Source: Chitinophagaceae bacterium (GTDB lineage: Bacteria > Bacteroidota > Bacteroidia > Chitinophagales > Chitinophagaceae). From it: a stretch of DNA of 64,000 nt. The position numbers and the translations under genes are program-made. The DNA lies in the NCBI GenBank assembly GCA_016719015.1, contig JADKAZ010000002.1:372001-436000 (forward strand), in the 5' to 3' direction. Position 1 is the stretch's first letter. The number at the start of each line of letters is the position of its first letter. Under the pieces are notes generated by a model that was not told the origin of the DNA, did no database searches, and saw only the letters and a list, made by a program, of their open reading frames with translations. Below, piece after piece: positions 1 to 8,333 of this stretch.

Positions 1-529
1 CACCTTTTAGCTTTATCTTTTTCGTTTTTTCTCCATCCATGCCCTCAATAGTTGACTTTGGTATAGTGGATAAGGCCGCATCAATCATTATATCTTCATC
101 CCAAATTTTGATATTATCTTGTCCAAGAAATATAGCAATCCTGAATTTTTTTTTAATACTATCCGTCACTACGGAGGCAATATCAGGTTTATTATCTCCG
201 TTGAAATCACCCCTTGTTATGTAGGGATAGTTAGGGTCGACTTTTCTCTTAGGAACTATAAAATAGTCAAAAGCATCTTTCATCCATTTAGCTTCCTGGT
301 CATTTAATATATGCCAGTCATTCCCATAAACTTTCTTGAGTGCTTCATTCAAAGGCTGTTCAAGAGGAGAATTGTAGGGCAGAGGGTCATCTTTAACTAA
401 GGGTGTTGTCTTTGCAGTGTCAACGTTGGTTATAATTGTATCAGTTTTTGGAACATCTTCTTTTCCCTTCTTAGATTTTTGGCTGCACGACAGTAATGAT
501 ACAGTTGCGATGAAGAGGAGAAACTTCAT
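1..529 (-). CDS. Secreted lipoprotein with FG-GAP-like motif, 3' end cut by window
   Basis: The reading frame opens with ATG at 529 and stays open to the window edge, so the C-terminus is missing. The N-terminus is a lipoprotein signal peptide with lipobox LLSC (Cys about residue 15), followed by a Lys/Ser/Thr-rich linker. A later stretch with RGDFNGDNKPDIA resembles the calcium-binding loop of FG-GAP/VCBS repeats. The protein is probably anchored in the outer membrane or periplasm. The gene is divergent from speA with about 110 bp between the starts. The exact function is not recognised; the FG-GAP assignment rests on one motif only. Confidence 0.7.
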   Translation of the reverse strand, partial: MKFLLFIATVSLLSCSQKSKKGKEDVPKTDTIITNVDTAKTTPLVKDDPLPYNSPLEQPLNEALKKVYGNDWHILNDQEAKWMKDAFDYFIVPKRKVDPNYPYITRGDFNGDNKPDIASVVTDSIKKKFRIAIFLGQDNIKIWDEDIMIDAALSTIPKSTIEGMDGEKTKKIKLKG

Positions 530-588
530 GATTATAGTTTTGGTGGAGGGAAGTTAATATTTTTTACCTCATAGTTTCTCCAATCTTA

Positions 589-596
589 TACTTTTG
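589..596 (+). promoter_or_regulatory. Bacteroidota -7 promoter element upstream of speA
   Basis: TACTTTTG fits the Bacteroidota housekeeping -7 consensus TAnnTTTG. An ATG at 594 in the speA frame lies inside this element and so cannot be the translated start; this favours the ATG at 639. I see no clear -33 TTTG at standard spacing. Confidence 0.5.
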
Positions 597-638
597 TGCC
601 GATATAACTATTCTTGGCCCAACCCCATTTATGCCGAA

Positions 639-2039
639 ATGACAAATTCTTACCATGATCTCGTAAAGCAAACATTTAATTTCCCGCAAGACGGTATTGA
701 AGTAGATGAAGGAAACCTGTACTTCAATGGTCTGGATCTTAATGCCCTGATAGCTAAATACGGCACCCCGATGAAGCTGACTTATCTGCCTAAAATAGGC
801 ATGCAGATAAAAAAAGCCAAGACTATGTTTGCTGCAGCTTTTAAGAAACATAAATATGAGGGTAAGTATTTTTATTGTTATTGCACCAAGAGTTCCCATT
901 TCAGTTTTGTCGTGGAAGAAGCATTGAAAAGTGATATTCACTTAGAGACTTCTTATGCGTATGATATTGAAATTATTAAAAAGCTATACGCCAAAAAGAA
1001 AATTTCCAAGGATACGCATATAATTTGTAATGGATTTAAACAGAAGGGCTATACCCGTCGCATTGCTAACCTGTTAAATTCAGGTTTTCATAATGTGATA
1101 CCGGTACTTGATAATAAAGAGGAATTAAAGGATTATGCGACGTCTGTAAAAGTTCCTTTCAAGCTCGGTATCCGTGTAGCTGCGGAGGAAGAGCCTAATT
1201 TCCCATTTTATACATCCAGACTTGGCTTTCGGGCAAAAGATATTCTTGAATTTTATGTGGACAGGATAGAAGGCTACGAAAGCAAGTTCCAGTTGAAAAT
1301 GCTGCATATCTTCCTGAATAAAGGTATCAAGGATGATATTTATTATTGGAGCGAACTGAATAAAGTAATTAATCTTTATTGCCAGTTAAAAAAGATTTGT
1401 CCCGAACTGGACTCCATTAATATCGGTGGTGGATTTCCAATCAAGCATTCATTGGGATTTGAGTACGATTACCAATTTATGATTAACGAGATTGTCCGCA
1501 ATATTAAAACGGCGTGTAAGAAAGCAAAAGTTCCTATGCCAAATATTTATACTGAATTTGGCAGTTATACTGTAGGGGAAAGTATGGCACACATTTACAG
1601 TGTGATTGCAGAAAAAATTCAGAATGACAGGGAAACATGGTATATGATTGATTCCTCATTCATTACTACACTACCAGATACCTGGGGTATTGGTGAAAAA
1701 TTCCTGATGCTGCCAGTTAATAAATGGGACCAGGACTATCAAAGAGTTGTACTTGGTGGAATCACCTGTGACAGCCATGATTATTATGATTCGGAGGAGC
1801 ATATCAATGAAGTATTTTTGCCTAAGGTGAATGGCGACAAGGACCCGTTGTATGTTGGCTTCTTTCATACCGGTGCTTACCAGGACCAGATAAGTGGCTA
1901 TGGCGGTATCAAACATTGCCTGATACCATCGCCAAAGCATGTTATTGTAGGGCATGACAGGAATGGTAAATTGGTGGATTGGATTTATGCAAAGCAACAA
2001 ACTGCTCAAAGCATGCTGAAAATATTGGGGTATAAGTAA
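639..2039 (+). CDS. speA: Arginine decarboxylase (biosynthetic, PLP fold type III)
   Basis: It decarboxylates arginine to agmatine, the first step of agmatine-route polyamine synthesis, in the cytoplasm. At 466 residues it matches the short Bacteroidota form of SpeA. The PLP lysine lies in YCTKSSH near residue 86. The glycine loop IGGGFPI that binds the cofactor phosphate lies in the middle, and the ITCDSHDYY segment carrying the second-subunit catalytic cysteine is near the C-terminus, followed by FFHTGAYQ. An in-frame ATG at 594 overlaps the promoter -7 box, so I chose 639. The gene stands alone and ends in a strong hairpin shared with a convergent lipoprotein gene. The family assignment is firm; arginine over a related diamino acid is inferred from overall similarity to Flavobacteriia SpeA. 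Confidence 0.9.
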   Translation: MTNSYHDLVKQTFNFPQDGIEVDEGNLYFNGLDLNALIAKYGTPMKLTYLPKIGMQIKKAKTMFAAAFKKHKYEGKYFYCYCTKSSHFSFVVEEALKSDIHLETSYAYDIEIIKKLYAKKKISKDTHIICNGFKQKGYTRRIANLLNSGFHNVIPVLDNKEELKDYATSVKVPFKLGIRVAAEEEPNFPFYTSRLGFRAKDILEFYVDRIEGYESKFQLKMLHIFLNKGIKDDIYYWSELNKVINLYCQLKKICPELDSINIGGGFPIKHSLGFEYDYQFMINEIVRNIKTACKKAKVPMPNIYTEFGSYTVGESMAHIYSVIAEKIQNDRETWYMIDSSFITTLPDTWGIGEKFLMLPVNKWDQDYQRVVLGGITCDSHDYYDSEEHINEVFLPKVNGDKDPLYVGFFHTGAYQDQISGYGGIKHCLIPSPKHVIVGHDRNGKLVDWIYAKQQTAQSMLKILGYK

Positions 2040-2054
2040 GTAATAATTCTTTCA

Positions 2055-2090
2055 TAGAAAAACCCTCCTGTTTGAAGGAGGGTTTTTCTA
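2055..2090. terminator. Bidirectional intrinsic terminator between speA and lipoprotein gene
   Basis: A perfect 15-bp stem (TAGAAAAACCCTCCT with its complement) closes a 6-nt loop. A/T runs inside both arms give a U-tract in either direction. It sits between two convergent genes and can serve both. Confidence 0.85.
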
Positions 2091-2104
2091 AACTACATCT
2101 TTAT

Positions 2105-2476
2105 TTATCTGCTTCCCCTGCTATATCTTTTCCATTGTTCATATTCCCATTTGCTATAACTCACCCTGTTCAGATAAGTTCTGTCTAAATAGAACCTGTT
2201 ATCATAGCCTTTCCAGTACATAAATCCTTGTGGGTTCCGGTGATAATATCTTCCGTCAGAATAACGGTTCATTACAAATCCTGGTGTGGGGCTGATAACG
2301 AGGGCAGCCGAACTCCGATAGTAGGTTGAAGGTGGCGGTGCGGGGGTGTTCCTGACGGTTCTTTCTTCTCTTTCATTTTTTTCTTGTGTTGACCAAACCC
2401 TGCTGGGTTTACAACTGGTAACAGTTGCTGCAATAGTAAGAATCAAAGCCGCAGAAAGGAGTTGCGTTCTTTTCAT
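2105..2476 (-). CDS. Small Tyr/Arg-rich lipoprotein
   Basis: It encodes 123 residues starting at MKRTQLLSAAL, with lipobox VTSC (Cys near residue 22). The frame extends upstream to 2536, but the signal peptide defines the start at 2476. The mature part is rich in Tyr, Arg, Ser and Pro, with repeated short aromatic-basic blocks (YSDGRYYHRN, YDNRFYLDRTYLNR). It probably sits at the outer membrane or periplasm. No family is recognised. It converges on speA and shares its terminator. Confidence 0.7.
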   Translation of the reverse strand: MKRTQLLSAALILTIAATVTSCKPSRVWSTQEKNEREERTVRNTPAPPPSTYYRSSAALVISPTPGFVMNRYSDGRYYHRNPQGFMYWKGYDNRFYLDRTYLNRVSYSKWEYEQWKRYSRGSR

Positions 2477-2604
2477 AGTGTAACTTTTAATATTTAAAAA
2501 ATAGTGATTGATTAAAATCTTTACTTGTAAAACCAAGGACTACTAATTATTTATATACGTTGTACTTTTAAAATGTTAAGTTTCTGTAAGTGGATTTGTC
2601 TTTT

Positions 2605-3024
2605 TTATTCTCTTGTTCTTTTACTTCTCACTTCACCGGGATTGATATTTTTAGCTACTGGTACACTTTCTACCGGTATTGCTTTTGTTTCGTTGACGAC
2701 AGCAGATGTTTTAATCTGTTCGGTTTTAGCAACTGTATCAGTAACTACAATTGTAGAAGGAAATGTTTTTGATAGTTTATCAAGAGCTAAAGTGTTACTT
2801 ATTGTATCTCTACCCATGATGATATCCGTAGTTACCCATCCCTCAGTATTTGTTTCTGCACTGTCCAGGTTGAGAAACCGGAGTGCAATAGACTGGCTGT
2901 CTGTTACCACCGGTGTTCGGGGAGCAAACAACTTGCTGGTATATTCTTTACTGGCTGCACAACTGGCAGCCATTGCCACAATCATCATCAAAATAACCGC
3001 TTGTCCTATTCTCGTTGTTTGCAT
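2605..3024 (-). CDS. Small hypothetical lipoprotein
   Basis: It encodes 139 residues starting MQTTRIGQAVIL, with a clear lipoprotein signal and lipobox MAASC (Cys near residue 22). The mature part has no recognised domain and ends in a Lys/Arg/Glu-rich tail. A 159-residue frame runs antisense on the plus strand (2573-3052), but it lacks a comparable signal, and the lipobox makes the minus frame the credible gene. It is followed in the same direction by another small lipoprotein gene about 130 bp away. Confidence 0.6.
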   Translation of the reverse strand: MQTTRIGQAVILMMIVAMAASCAASKEYTSKLFAPRTPVVTDSQSIALRFLNLDSAETNTEGWVTTDIIMGRDTISNTLALDKLSKTFPSTIVVTDTVAKTEQIKTSAVVNETKAIPVESVPVAKNINPGEVRSKRTRE

Positions 3025-3109
3025 GTCTATTGATTTTAATTTTAAGGGATAAAACCTTAACGCATAATTATTTCAATTCATTTGCCATAAAATCATAAAA
3101 TCAACCAGC

Positions 3110-3589
3110 ATGAAACACTTTTTCATAGTCTTAACAGTATTAATATACGTAGGCACTGCTAAAGCACAACAACTTCCGGACAAAAGAGAAACAGCAGAAG
3201 ATTCAGTAAAGGCTGTTATCAACAAAATGTTCACAGGGATGAAGGCAGCAGACCCTGTTATATTAAAGAGCAGTTTTGCTGATAGCATGGTACTGCAAAC
3301 GATTTCAAGAAATAAAGAAGGACAGCTTATTGTAAGCAATGAAGATCCGGCAGACTTTATAAATTTTATCAGTAATGAATCACCGGGAAATGCAGATGAA
3401 AGGATAGTATTTGATGTGGTAAAAGTAGATGGACCGCTTGCTATCGCATGGACTCCCTATAGTTTTTATTATAAAGGAAAGTTTAGCCATTGCGGTGTAA
3501 ATTCTTTCCAATTGGTACGATTTAATGGTGAATGGAAGATCCAATATTTGATTGATACAAGACGGAAACAAGGTTGTAATGATAAATAA
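3110..3589 (+). CDS. Secreted NTF2-like (SnoaL/lumazine-binding type) protein
   Basis: It encodes 159 residues. A signal peptide (residues 1-19, cleavage after AKA) is followed by an NTF2-like fold of about 130 residues: an N-terminal helix (EDSVKAVINKMFTGM), then strands ending in NSFQLVRFNGEWKIQYLIDTRR, the usual final strand pattern of this superfamily. Such proteins bind small ligands or act as non-enzymatic domains; no catalytic residues can be assigned. It probably acts in the periplasm. It converges on the hsp20 gene across a hairpin. Confidence 0.75.
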   Translation: MKHFFIVLTVLIYVGTAKAQQLPDKRETAEDSVKAVINKMFTGMKAADPVILKSSFADSMVLQTISRNKEGQLIVSNEDPADFINFISNESPGNADERIVFDVVKVDGPLAIAWTPYSFYYKGKFSHCGVNSFQLVRFNGEWKIQYLIDTRRKQGCNDK

Positions 3590-3614
3590 GTACTTAGTAC
3601 CAGGCAAAAAAGAA

Positions 3615-3636
3615 ACCCCTCGTGGAAACGAGGGGT
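3615..3636. terminator. Intrinsic terminator, mainly for the hsp20 gene
   Basis: An 8-bp stem ACCCCTCG/CGAGGGGT closes a 6-nt loop. On the minus strand it is followed by a T-rich run (the A run at 3606-3615 on plus), so it terminates hsp20. It may also stop the convergent NTF2-like gene. Confidence 0.7.
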
Positions 3637-3679
3637 GTAAACCAAAACCAACTGCTTATGAGAAACTTTTCGAATATTT

Positions 3680-4126
3680 TTATTTAATTACTATTTCTGT
3701 TGCTGATGCTTTGACTACTTCTTTCTTCGGAAGGTTTAATATCAACACTCCATTGATGTAAGAAGCTTCAATATTCGTTGCATCTATTTTTTCATCCAAT
3801 GTGAAAGATCTCTTAAAAGAACGATAACTGTACTCCCTGCGGATCTGCTTTTCGGTTTCCTTTATTTCCTCATTTTTCTTTTCTGCTGAAATTGTCAGCA
3901 AATGCTGATCAAGGGTTAATTTAAAGTCCGTCTTTTCAAAACCAGGAGCCACTACTTCTAATTGGTAACTCTTGTCAGTTTCTTTGACGTTGACGGGAAC
4001 AAGACCTTTTCTTTCGCCATTGTTAAATTCTGTTTTAAATAATGCTGGTAGTTCGGTAAAGAGGTCATCTACCAGAGTGTTGAGTGATCCTTCAAATGGT
4101 TTCCTGTTAAATTTTACGTTTGTCAT
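3680..4126 (-). CDS. Hsp20/alpha-crystallin small heat shock protein
   Basis: It encodes 148 residues, the usual length for bacterial small heat shock proteins. The alpha-crystallin domain spans roughly residues 40-145. It starts with PVNVKETDKSYQLEVVAPGFEK and ends with the diagnostic INGVLILNLPKKE motif. The N-terminal arm has the typical Bacteroidota sequence with DDLFTEL. It is an ATP-independent holdase that binds unfolding cytoplasmic proteins under stress. It is a single gene with its own terminator. Confidence 0.93.
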   Translation of the reverse strand: MTNVKFNRKPFEGSLNTLVDDLFTELPALFKTEFNNGERKGLVPVNVKETDKSYQLEVVAPGFEKTDFKLTLDQHLLTISAEKKNEEIKETEKQIRREYSYRSFKRSFTLDEKIDATNIEASYINGVLILNLPKKEVVKASATEIVIK

Positions 4127-4329
4127 CGGTATTAAGTTTTATTTGTTTGAAGATGTTTATTTCCGGAAAGTATTTGTCAAACCATATACCACGGTATTTC
4201 TTTTTTAATTTTTATGTCAATACCGACGGAGAATGGACCATCCAAAAGACAAAATTTCCGAAAAAGGGAAAATCTGCTGACATAATTTCTTCTAAGCCCA
4301 TACATTCACTATGCAGTAAACATTTTCTT

Positions 4330-4337
4330 TACCTTTG
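4330..4337 (+). promoter_or_regulatory. -7 promoter element upstream of the bacilliredoxin gene
   Basis: TACCTTTG matches TAnnTTTG exactly and lies 24 nt before the ATG at 4361. Confidence 0.5.
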
Positions 4338-4360
4338 TATTTCAATAAAATATAATAGCT

Positions 4361-4777
4361 ATGTATCCTGAAGAAATAGTAATACCGATGAAAGAAGAAT
4401 TGACAGAAAACGGATTTACCGAATTACTTTCATCTACTGAGGTAGAATCTCAGTTGACAAAAGAAGGAACCACCCTGGTAATGATTAATTCAGTTTGTGG
4501 TTGTTCAGCCGGTACAGCCAGGCCGGGAGTTCTGATGGCCGTTGCCAACACGGGTAAGAAGCCAGATTTTCTCACTACCAGTTTTGCAGGCTTTGATGTA
4601 GAAGCCGTAAAAACATTACGTCAGCACCTGATGCCATATCCACCATCTTCACCAGCGATAGCTTTGTTTAAGAATGGTCAATTGGTACATTTTATCGAAC
4701 GCCACCAGATAGAAGGCAGACCGGCGCAGGTAATTGCACAGAACCTTATCGAGGCGTTTGAGCAATATTGCAATTAA
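4361..4777 (+). CDS. BrxA/BrxB family bacilliredoxin
   Basis: It encodes 138 residues with a thioredoxin-like fold of the YphP/YqiW (bacilliredoxin) family. The active site is CGC (Cys46, Cys48) in the context NSVCGCSAGTARP, which is diagnostic of the family. Known family members remove bacillithiol from mixed disulphides on cytoplasmic proteins. Whether this organism makes bacillithiol cannot be told from the window. A TAnnTTTG promoter lies directly upstream, and lgt follows 130 bp downstream in the same direction. Confidence 0.88.
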   Translation: MYPEEIVIPMKEELTENGFTELLSSTEVESQLTKEGTTLVMINSVCGCSAGTARPGVLMAVANTGKKPDFLTTSFAGFDVEAVKTLRQHLMPYPPSSPAIALFKNGQLVHFIERHQIEGRPAQVIAQNLIEAFEQYCN

Positions 4778-4907
4778 GTAAGCTGCGGGTATTGAATACG
4801 AGTTTCGAGACCTGCAATTCGAAACTTTTTTCATTAAGGTAAAAACTGTAGCTTCAAATTTACAGCTCACAGCTTTATTAGTATATTCGCCTTCCTTAAT
4901 CAACAGC

Positions 4908-6092
4908 ATGTATCCCAACCTTTATTACGCTTTTAAAGACTTGTTCGGAGTAGAGTGGAAGTTTCTACGTTTTGTAAATTCATTTGGTTTTTTTGTTGCG
5001 ATCGCCTTTATTATCTGTGCCATTGTTTTAGCTAATGAATTAAGACGCAAAAGCAAACAGGGTCTTTTTCAGCCCACTGAAATGCAGGTGATGGTTGGTC
5101 AGCCTGCCACAATAGTTGATTTAGGGCTGAATTTTTTATTGGGCTTTGTGCTTGGATATAAAATTGTGGCTCTTTTTATAATGGACAGCACGGCTACAGA
5201 AGATCCTCAGGCATTTATTTTTTCTACATTAGGCAGTTGGCCTGCCGGTATTCTCCTGGGATTGTTATTTGCCGGCTTAAAGTGGTGGGAAAAGAATAAG
5301 CAAAAATTAGCCAAACCTGAAAAAAGGACGGTAAGAATCTGGCCACATGACAGGGTAGGGGAAATAACGATTATGGCTCTCATTTTTGGCCTTCTTGGTG
5401 CAAAATTGTTTGACATTTTTGAAAATTGGTCCGGTTTTCTAAAGGACCCATCAGCATACATTTTTTCTGCCCAGGGATTAACTTTTTATGGAGGCTTGAT
5501 TTGTGCTGCTATTGCAATCTGGTTATATGCCAAAAAGCACAATATTGGCTTCTGGCACCTGAACGATGCAATGGCTCCAACAATGATGCTTGCCTATTCA
5601 TTAGGCCGCATTGGTTGCCAGGTTTCTGGAGATGGCGATTGGGGCATACCCAATACCAGCCCCAAGCCTTTCAATTGGCTTCCCGATTGGATGTGGGCTT
5701 ACAGGTACCCGCATAATGTGAACGAGGTAGGTGAAAAAATCCCAGGTTGTACAGATGTGAAGTATTGTAATCAGCTTGATGTTGCCGTTTTCCCCACTGC
5801 TTTTTATGAAATTGTAGTTTGTTTCATCCTTTTTCTCATTCTCTGGTCATTAAGAAAAAAGTTAAAAGTCCCCGGGATGCTTTTTGGGCTTTATTTAATG
5901 CTCAATGGCCTGGAAAGGTTTTTTATTGAGAAAATAAGAGTAAATACCCGCCTTGATATCTTTGGTTTCAGGCCTACACAGGCAGAAGTTATTTCTACCA
6001 TTCTTTTCCTTTCGGGATTAGCTATTTGGATTATACGGGCCCAAAAAGCCAAAAAACAGAAATTAACAGGAGGAGCGGTTAACCCATCTTGA
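4908..6092 (+). CDS. lgt: Prolipoprotein diacylglyceryl transferase
   Basis: It transfers diacylglycerol from phosphatidylglycerol to the lipobox cysteine of prolipoproteins at the inner membrane, the first step of lipoprotein maturation. The 394 residues have about eight hydrophobic segments. Lgt signatures are GLTFYGGLI and YSLGRIGCQVSGDGDWG, the latter carrying the conserved arginine and glycine loop. The C-terminal part has LNGLERFFIEKIRVN. It is longer than the Gammaproteobacterial enzyme because of an N-terminal extension with an extra membrane segment, as I recall for Bacteroidota Lgt. It fits the many lipoproteins encoded in this window. Confidence 0.93.
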   Translation: MYPNLYYAFKDLFGVEWKFLRFVNSFGFFVAIAFIICAIVLANELRRKSKQGLFQPTEMQVMVGQPATIVDLGLNFLLGFVLGYKIVALFIMDSTATEDPQAFIFSTLGSWPAGILLGLLFAGLKWWEKNKQKLAKPEKRTVRIWPHDRVGEITIMALIFGLLGAKLFDIFENWSGFLKDPSAYIFSAQGLTFYGGLICAAIAIWLYAKKHNIGFWHLNDAMAPTMMLAYSLGRIGCQVSGDGDWGIPNTSPKPFNWLPDWMWAYRYPHNVNEVGEKIPGCTDVKYCNQLDVAVFPTAFYEIVVCFILFLILWSLRKKLKVPGMLFGLYLMLNGLERFFIEKIRVNTRLDIFGFRPTQAEVISTILFLSGLAIWIIRAQKAKKQKLTGGAVNPS

Positions 6093-6240
6093 TAGGTTAC
6101 CGCTAATTGTTTAATAGGGGAACCCCTTGAAAACCTGTCTGGTATTGGGTTTTACGAATAGTTCACATTTGGAATCGTTTGCGTAATATCTTGTGTGTAA
6201 TTTTCACGCCGAAAGACTATGAGATACCGGCTTTATTAAA

Positions 6241-6248
6241 TACTTTTG
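6241..6248 (+). promoter_or_regulatory. -7 promoter element upstream of rpoD
   Basis: TACTTTTG followed by C matches the extended TAnnTTTGC consensus. It lies 105 nt before the rpoD ATG and implies a leader of roughly 95-100 nt. Confidence 0.5.
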
Positions 6249-6353
6249 CAGACGGTCTGGGACGGTAAATACATATTTTCAATTAACTATCCATTTGCAA
6301 CATTCTGCAAACAAAGACTGTCATTATACGTTGATATTTAAATCTTTTTAGTT

Positions 6354-7229
6354 ATGCGGCAGCTCAAAATTGCTACCCAGATTACCAACAGAGACTCTCA
6401 GGCTGTTGAGAAATACCTGCAGGAAATTTCTAAAATCTCTATGATTACGCCGGAAGAAGAGACTACTCTTGCCCAGCGTATCAAGATGTTTAACAGGAAT
6501 CCTGTAGATTCTCAAAGGGCCCTGGATAAGCTTGTACAAGCCAACCTCCGTTTCGTGGTATCTGTAGCAAAACAGTATCAACATCAGGGATTGTCACTTA
6601 GTGACTTAATTAACGAGGGTAACCTCGGCTTGATCAAAGCGGCTCAACGTTTTGACGAAACCAAAGGTTTCAAATTCATTTCTTACGCTGTGTGGTGGAT
6701 TCGCCAATCTATACTACAGGCATTGGCAGAGCAGGGCCGATTAGTCCGCTTGCCACAAAACAAAATTGGCACTTACAACAAAGCTAACAAAGCTTACATG
6801 GCCTTCGAACAGGAACATGAGAGAGAGCCATCAACTGAAGAATTAGCTGAATTACTGGAGATGAGTGAAACAGAAATCAACAATATTTTTCAAAGCAACA
6901 CCCGTCATACTTCCCTTGATGCACCCGTGCATGAAGCTGAAGATGTAGCCATGGGAGATTTGCTGGAAGGTGGTGATGATACTGACGATGATGTAATGAA
7001 GGATTCATTGAGAAATGAGATTCGTCGTGTTTTGAAATCACTGTCTCCAAGAGAAGCTGAAATCGTAAATGCTTATTTTGGTTTGGACGGCGAAAATGGT
7101 GTTACCATTGAGCAAATCGGGCAGAAATACGACCTGACGAAGGAACGTATCCGCCAGATTAAAGAAAGAGCTATTAAGCGTTTGCAAAAAGCCCGTTACA
7201 GCAGTGCCTTAAAAGCATACCTGGGTTAA
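6354..7229 (+). CDS. rpoD: Primary sigma factor RpoD (SigA)
   Basis: It encodes 291 residues, the short Bacteroidota housekeeping sigma factor lacking region 1.1 and the non-conserved region. Region 1.2 begins near residue 15 (DSQAVEKYLQEISK). Region 2 has DLINEGNLGLIKAAQRFDETKGFKF and YAVWWIRQSI. Region 3 runs from about 150. Region 4 ends with EIVNAYFGLDGEN and the -35-type recognition helix near TKERIRQIKERAIKRL. It directs RNA polymerase to TAnnTTTG promoters such as those listed here. It is monocistronic, with its own promoter and a strong terminator. Confidence 0.96.
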   Translation: MRQLKIATQITNRDSQAVEKYLQEISKISMITPEEETTLAQRIKMFNRNPVDSQRALDKLVQANLRFVVSVAKQYQHQGLSLSDLINEGNLGLIKAAQRFDETKGFKFISYAVWWIRQSILQALAEQGRLVRLPQNKIGTYNKANKAYMAFEQEHEREPSTEELAELLEMSETEINNIFQSNTRHTSLDAPVHEAEDVAMGDLLEGGDDTDDDVMKDSLRNEIRRVLKSLSPREAEIVNAYFGLDGENGVTIEQIGQKYDLTKERIRQIKERAIKRLQKARYSSALKAYLG

Positions 7230-7260
7230 TCAATTTCTAATTTAATGATTTTTATAAGCG

Positions 7261-7295
7261 TCCTGTCTCGTTTTAAACGAGACAGGATTTTTTTT
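7261..7295 (+). terminator. Intrinsic terminator of rpoD
   Basis: The 10-bp stem TCCTGTCTCG/CGAGACAGGA can extend through TTT/AAA and is followed by eight Ts. The GTCTCG/CGAGAC core recurs in this window inside the rnpB helix. Confidence 0.9.
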
Positions 7296-7335
7296 ACAAC
7301 CTTTTTGCTTTTTGCCGGTTAATTTTGTAATGGCC

Positions 7336-8226
7336 ATGAAAATGCGATATATACTTTTGTTTTCTTTGCTCACCACATTATTGTTCTCGTCTTGCGAAAA
7401 AGGAGTTGAGTTCAAGCTGGATGAAGTAACTCCGAAACTGGTAGTAGAAGCTACAATAGAAAACGGGCAAGCTCCTTTGGTATATCTTTCCAAAAGCCAG
7501 GCTTATTTTTCGCAGATAGACTTAACCGCTTTGGCCAATAGTTTCGTCCGTAATGCAGAAGTATATGTTTCTGACGGTATCCTCACTCACAAGCTAAAGG
7601 AATATACCTTGCCTGTTGGCGGCGGCCTCAACTTCTATTTTTATACCAATGACCCCGCAAGCCCCGCTACGGCATTTATTGGGCAATTGAACAGGCAATA
7701 CTCTCTTAGAATAGTAGCTGAAGGAAAAGAGTATACTGCAGTGACAACCATACCCAATGCTACACGCCGAATTGATTCTGTTTTCTGGAAACCTGCTCCA
7801 ACGGGAAACCCGCCTGAGAAAGTGGCTTTAATGTTCAGGGGGTATGACCAGCCCGGTTTTGGTGATTACATCCGTTATTTTACAAAGAGAAACAGCGAGC
7901 CATTTTATCCGGGTCTTAATTCAGTATATGATGACCAGATAATTGACGGCAGCAGTTATGAAGTCCAGATTGAAAGAGGCGTTGATAGAAATATGAGCAA
8001 CCCCGATGGGTATTCTTTCTTTAATAAGGGTGACACCGTTACAATAAAACTTTGCAATATTGACAAAGCAACTTTTGATTTCTGGCGGACAATGGAATTT
8101 ACATATGCAAGTGTTGGCAATCCGTTTGCTTCGCCTACCAAAGTGATGAGTAATATAAAAGGCGGCGGCTTGGGTTATTTTGGAGGCTATGCTGCCCAGT
8201 ATAGAACTATAATTATCCCGCAATAA
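7336..8226 (+). CDS. DUF4249 family lipoprotein
   Basis: It encodes about 296 residues from MKMRYILLFSLL, with lipobox FSSC. The mature N-terminus (FKLDEVTPKLVVEATIENG) and the body (NAEVYVSDG, YSLRIVAEGKEYTAVTTIPN) fit DUF4249. In Bacteroidota this family is usually encoded near TonB-dependent receptors, but no such receptor is adjacent here. The frame opens further upstream (7312); I placed the start at the methionine next to the signal peptide. The function is unknown; it is a surface or periplasmic lipoprotein. Confidence 0.78.
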   Translation: MKMRYILLFSLLTTLLFSSCEKGVEFKLDEVTPKLVVEATIENGQAPLVYLSKSQAYFSQIDLTALANSFVRNAEVYVSDGILTHKLKEYTLPVGGGLNFYFYTNDPASPATAFIGQLNRQYSLRIVAEGKEYTAVTTIPNATRRIDSVFWKPAPTGNPPEKVALMFRGYDQPGFGDYIRYFTKRNSEPFYPGLNSVYDDQIIDGSSYEVQIERGVDRNMSNPDGYSFFNKGDTVTIKLCNIDKATFDFWRTMEFTYASVGNPFASPTKVMSNIKGGGLGYFGGYAAQYRTIIIPQ

Positions 8227-8333
8227 ACCGATATTGAAGTAGCGGTTTGCAATCGCCAAGTTGCCGGTAATGTAACTCACCTGCTGATTAGCAATTTACC
8301 TTTAATTTTACCAGATTATAAATCGATACTGCA

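Noticed and set aside
594..638. Upstream ATG of speA
   Set aside because: It falls inside the TACTTTTG promoter element, so it would precede the transcript start.
2573..3052. 159-codon plus-strand frame
   Set aside because: It lies antisense to a frame with a clean lipoprotein signal and lipobox; the plus frame looks hydrophobic only because it is the mirror of that gene.
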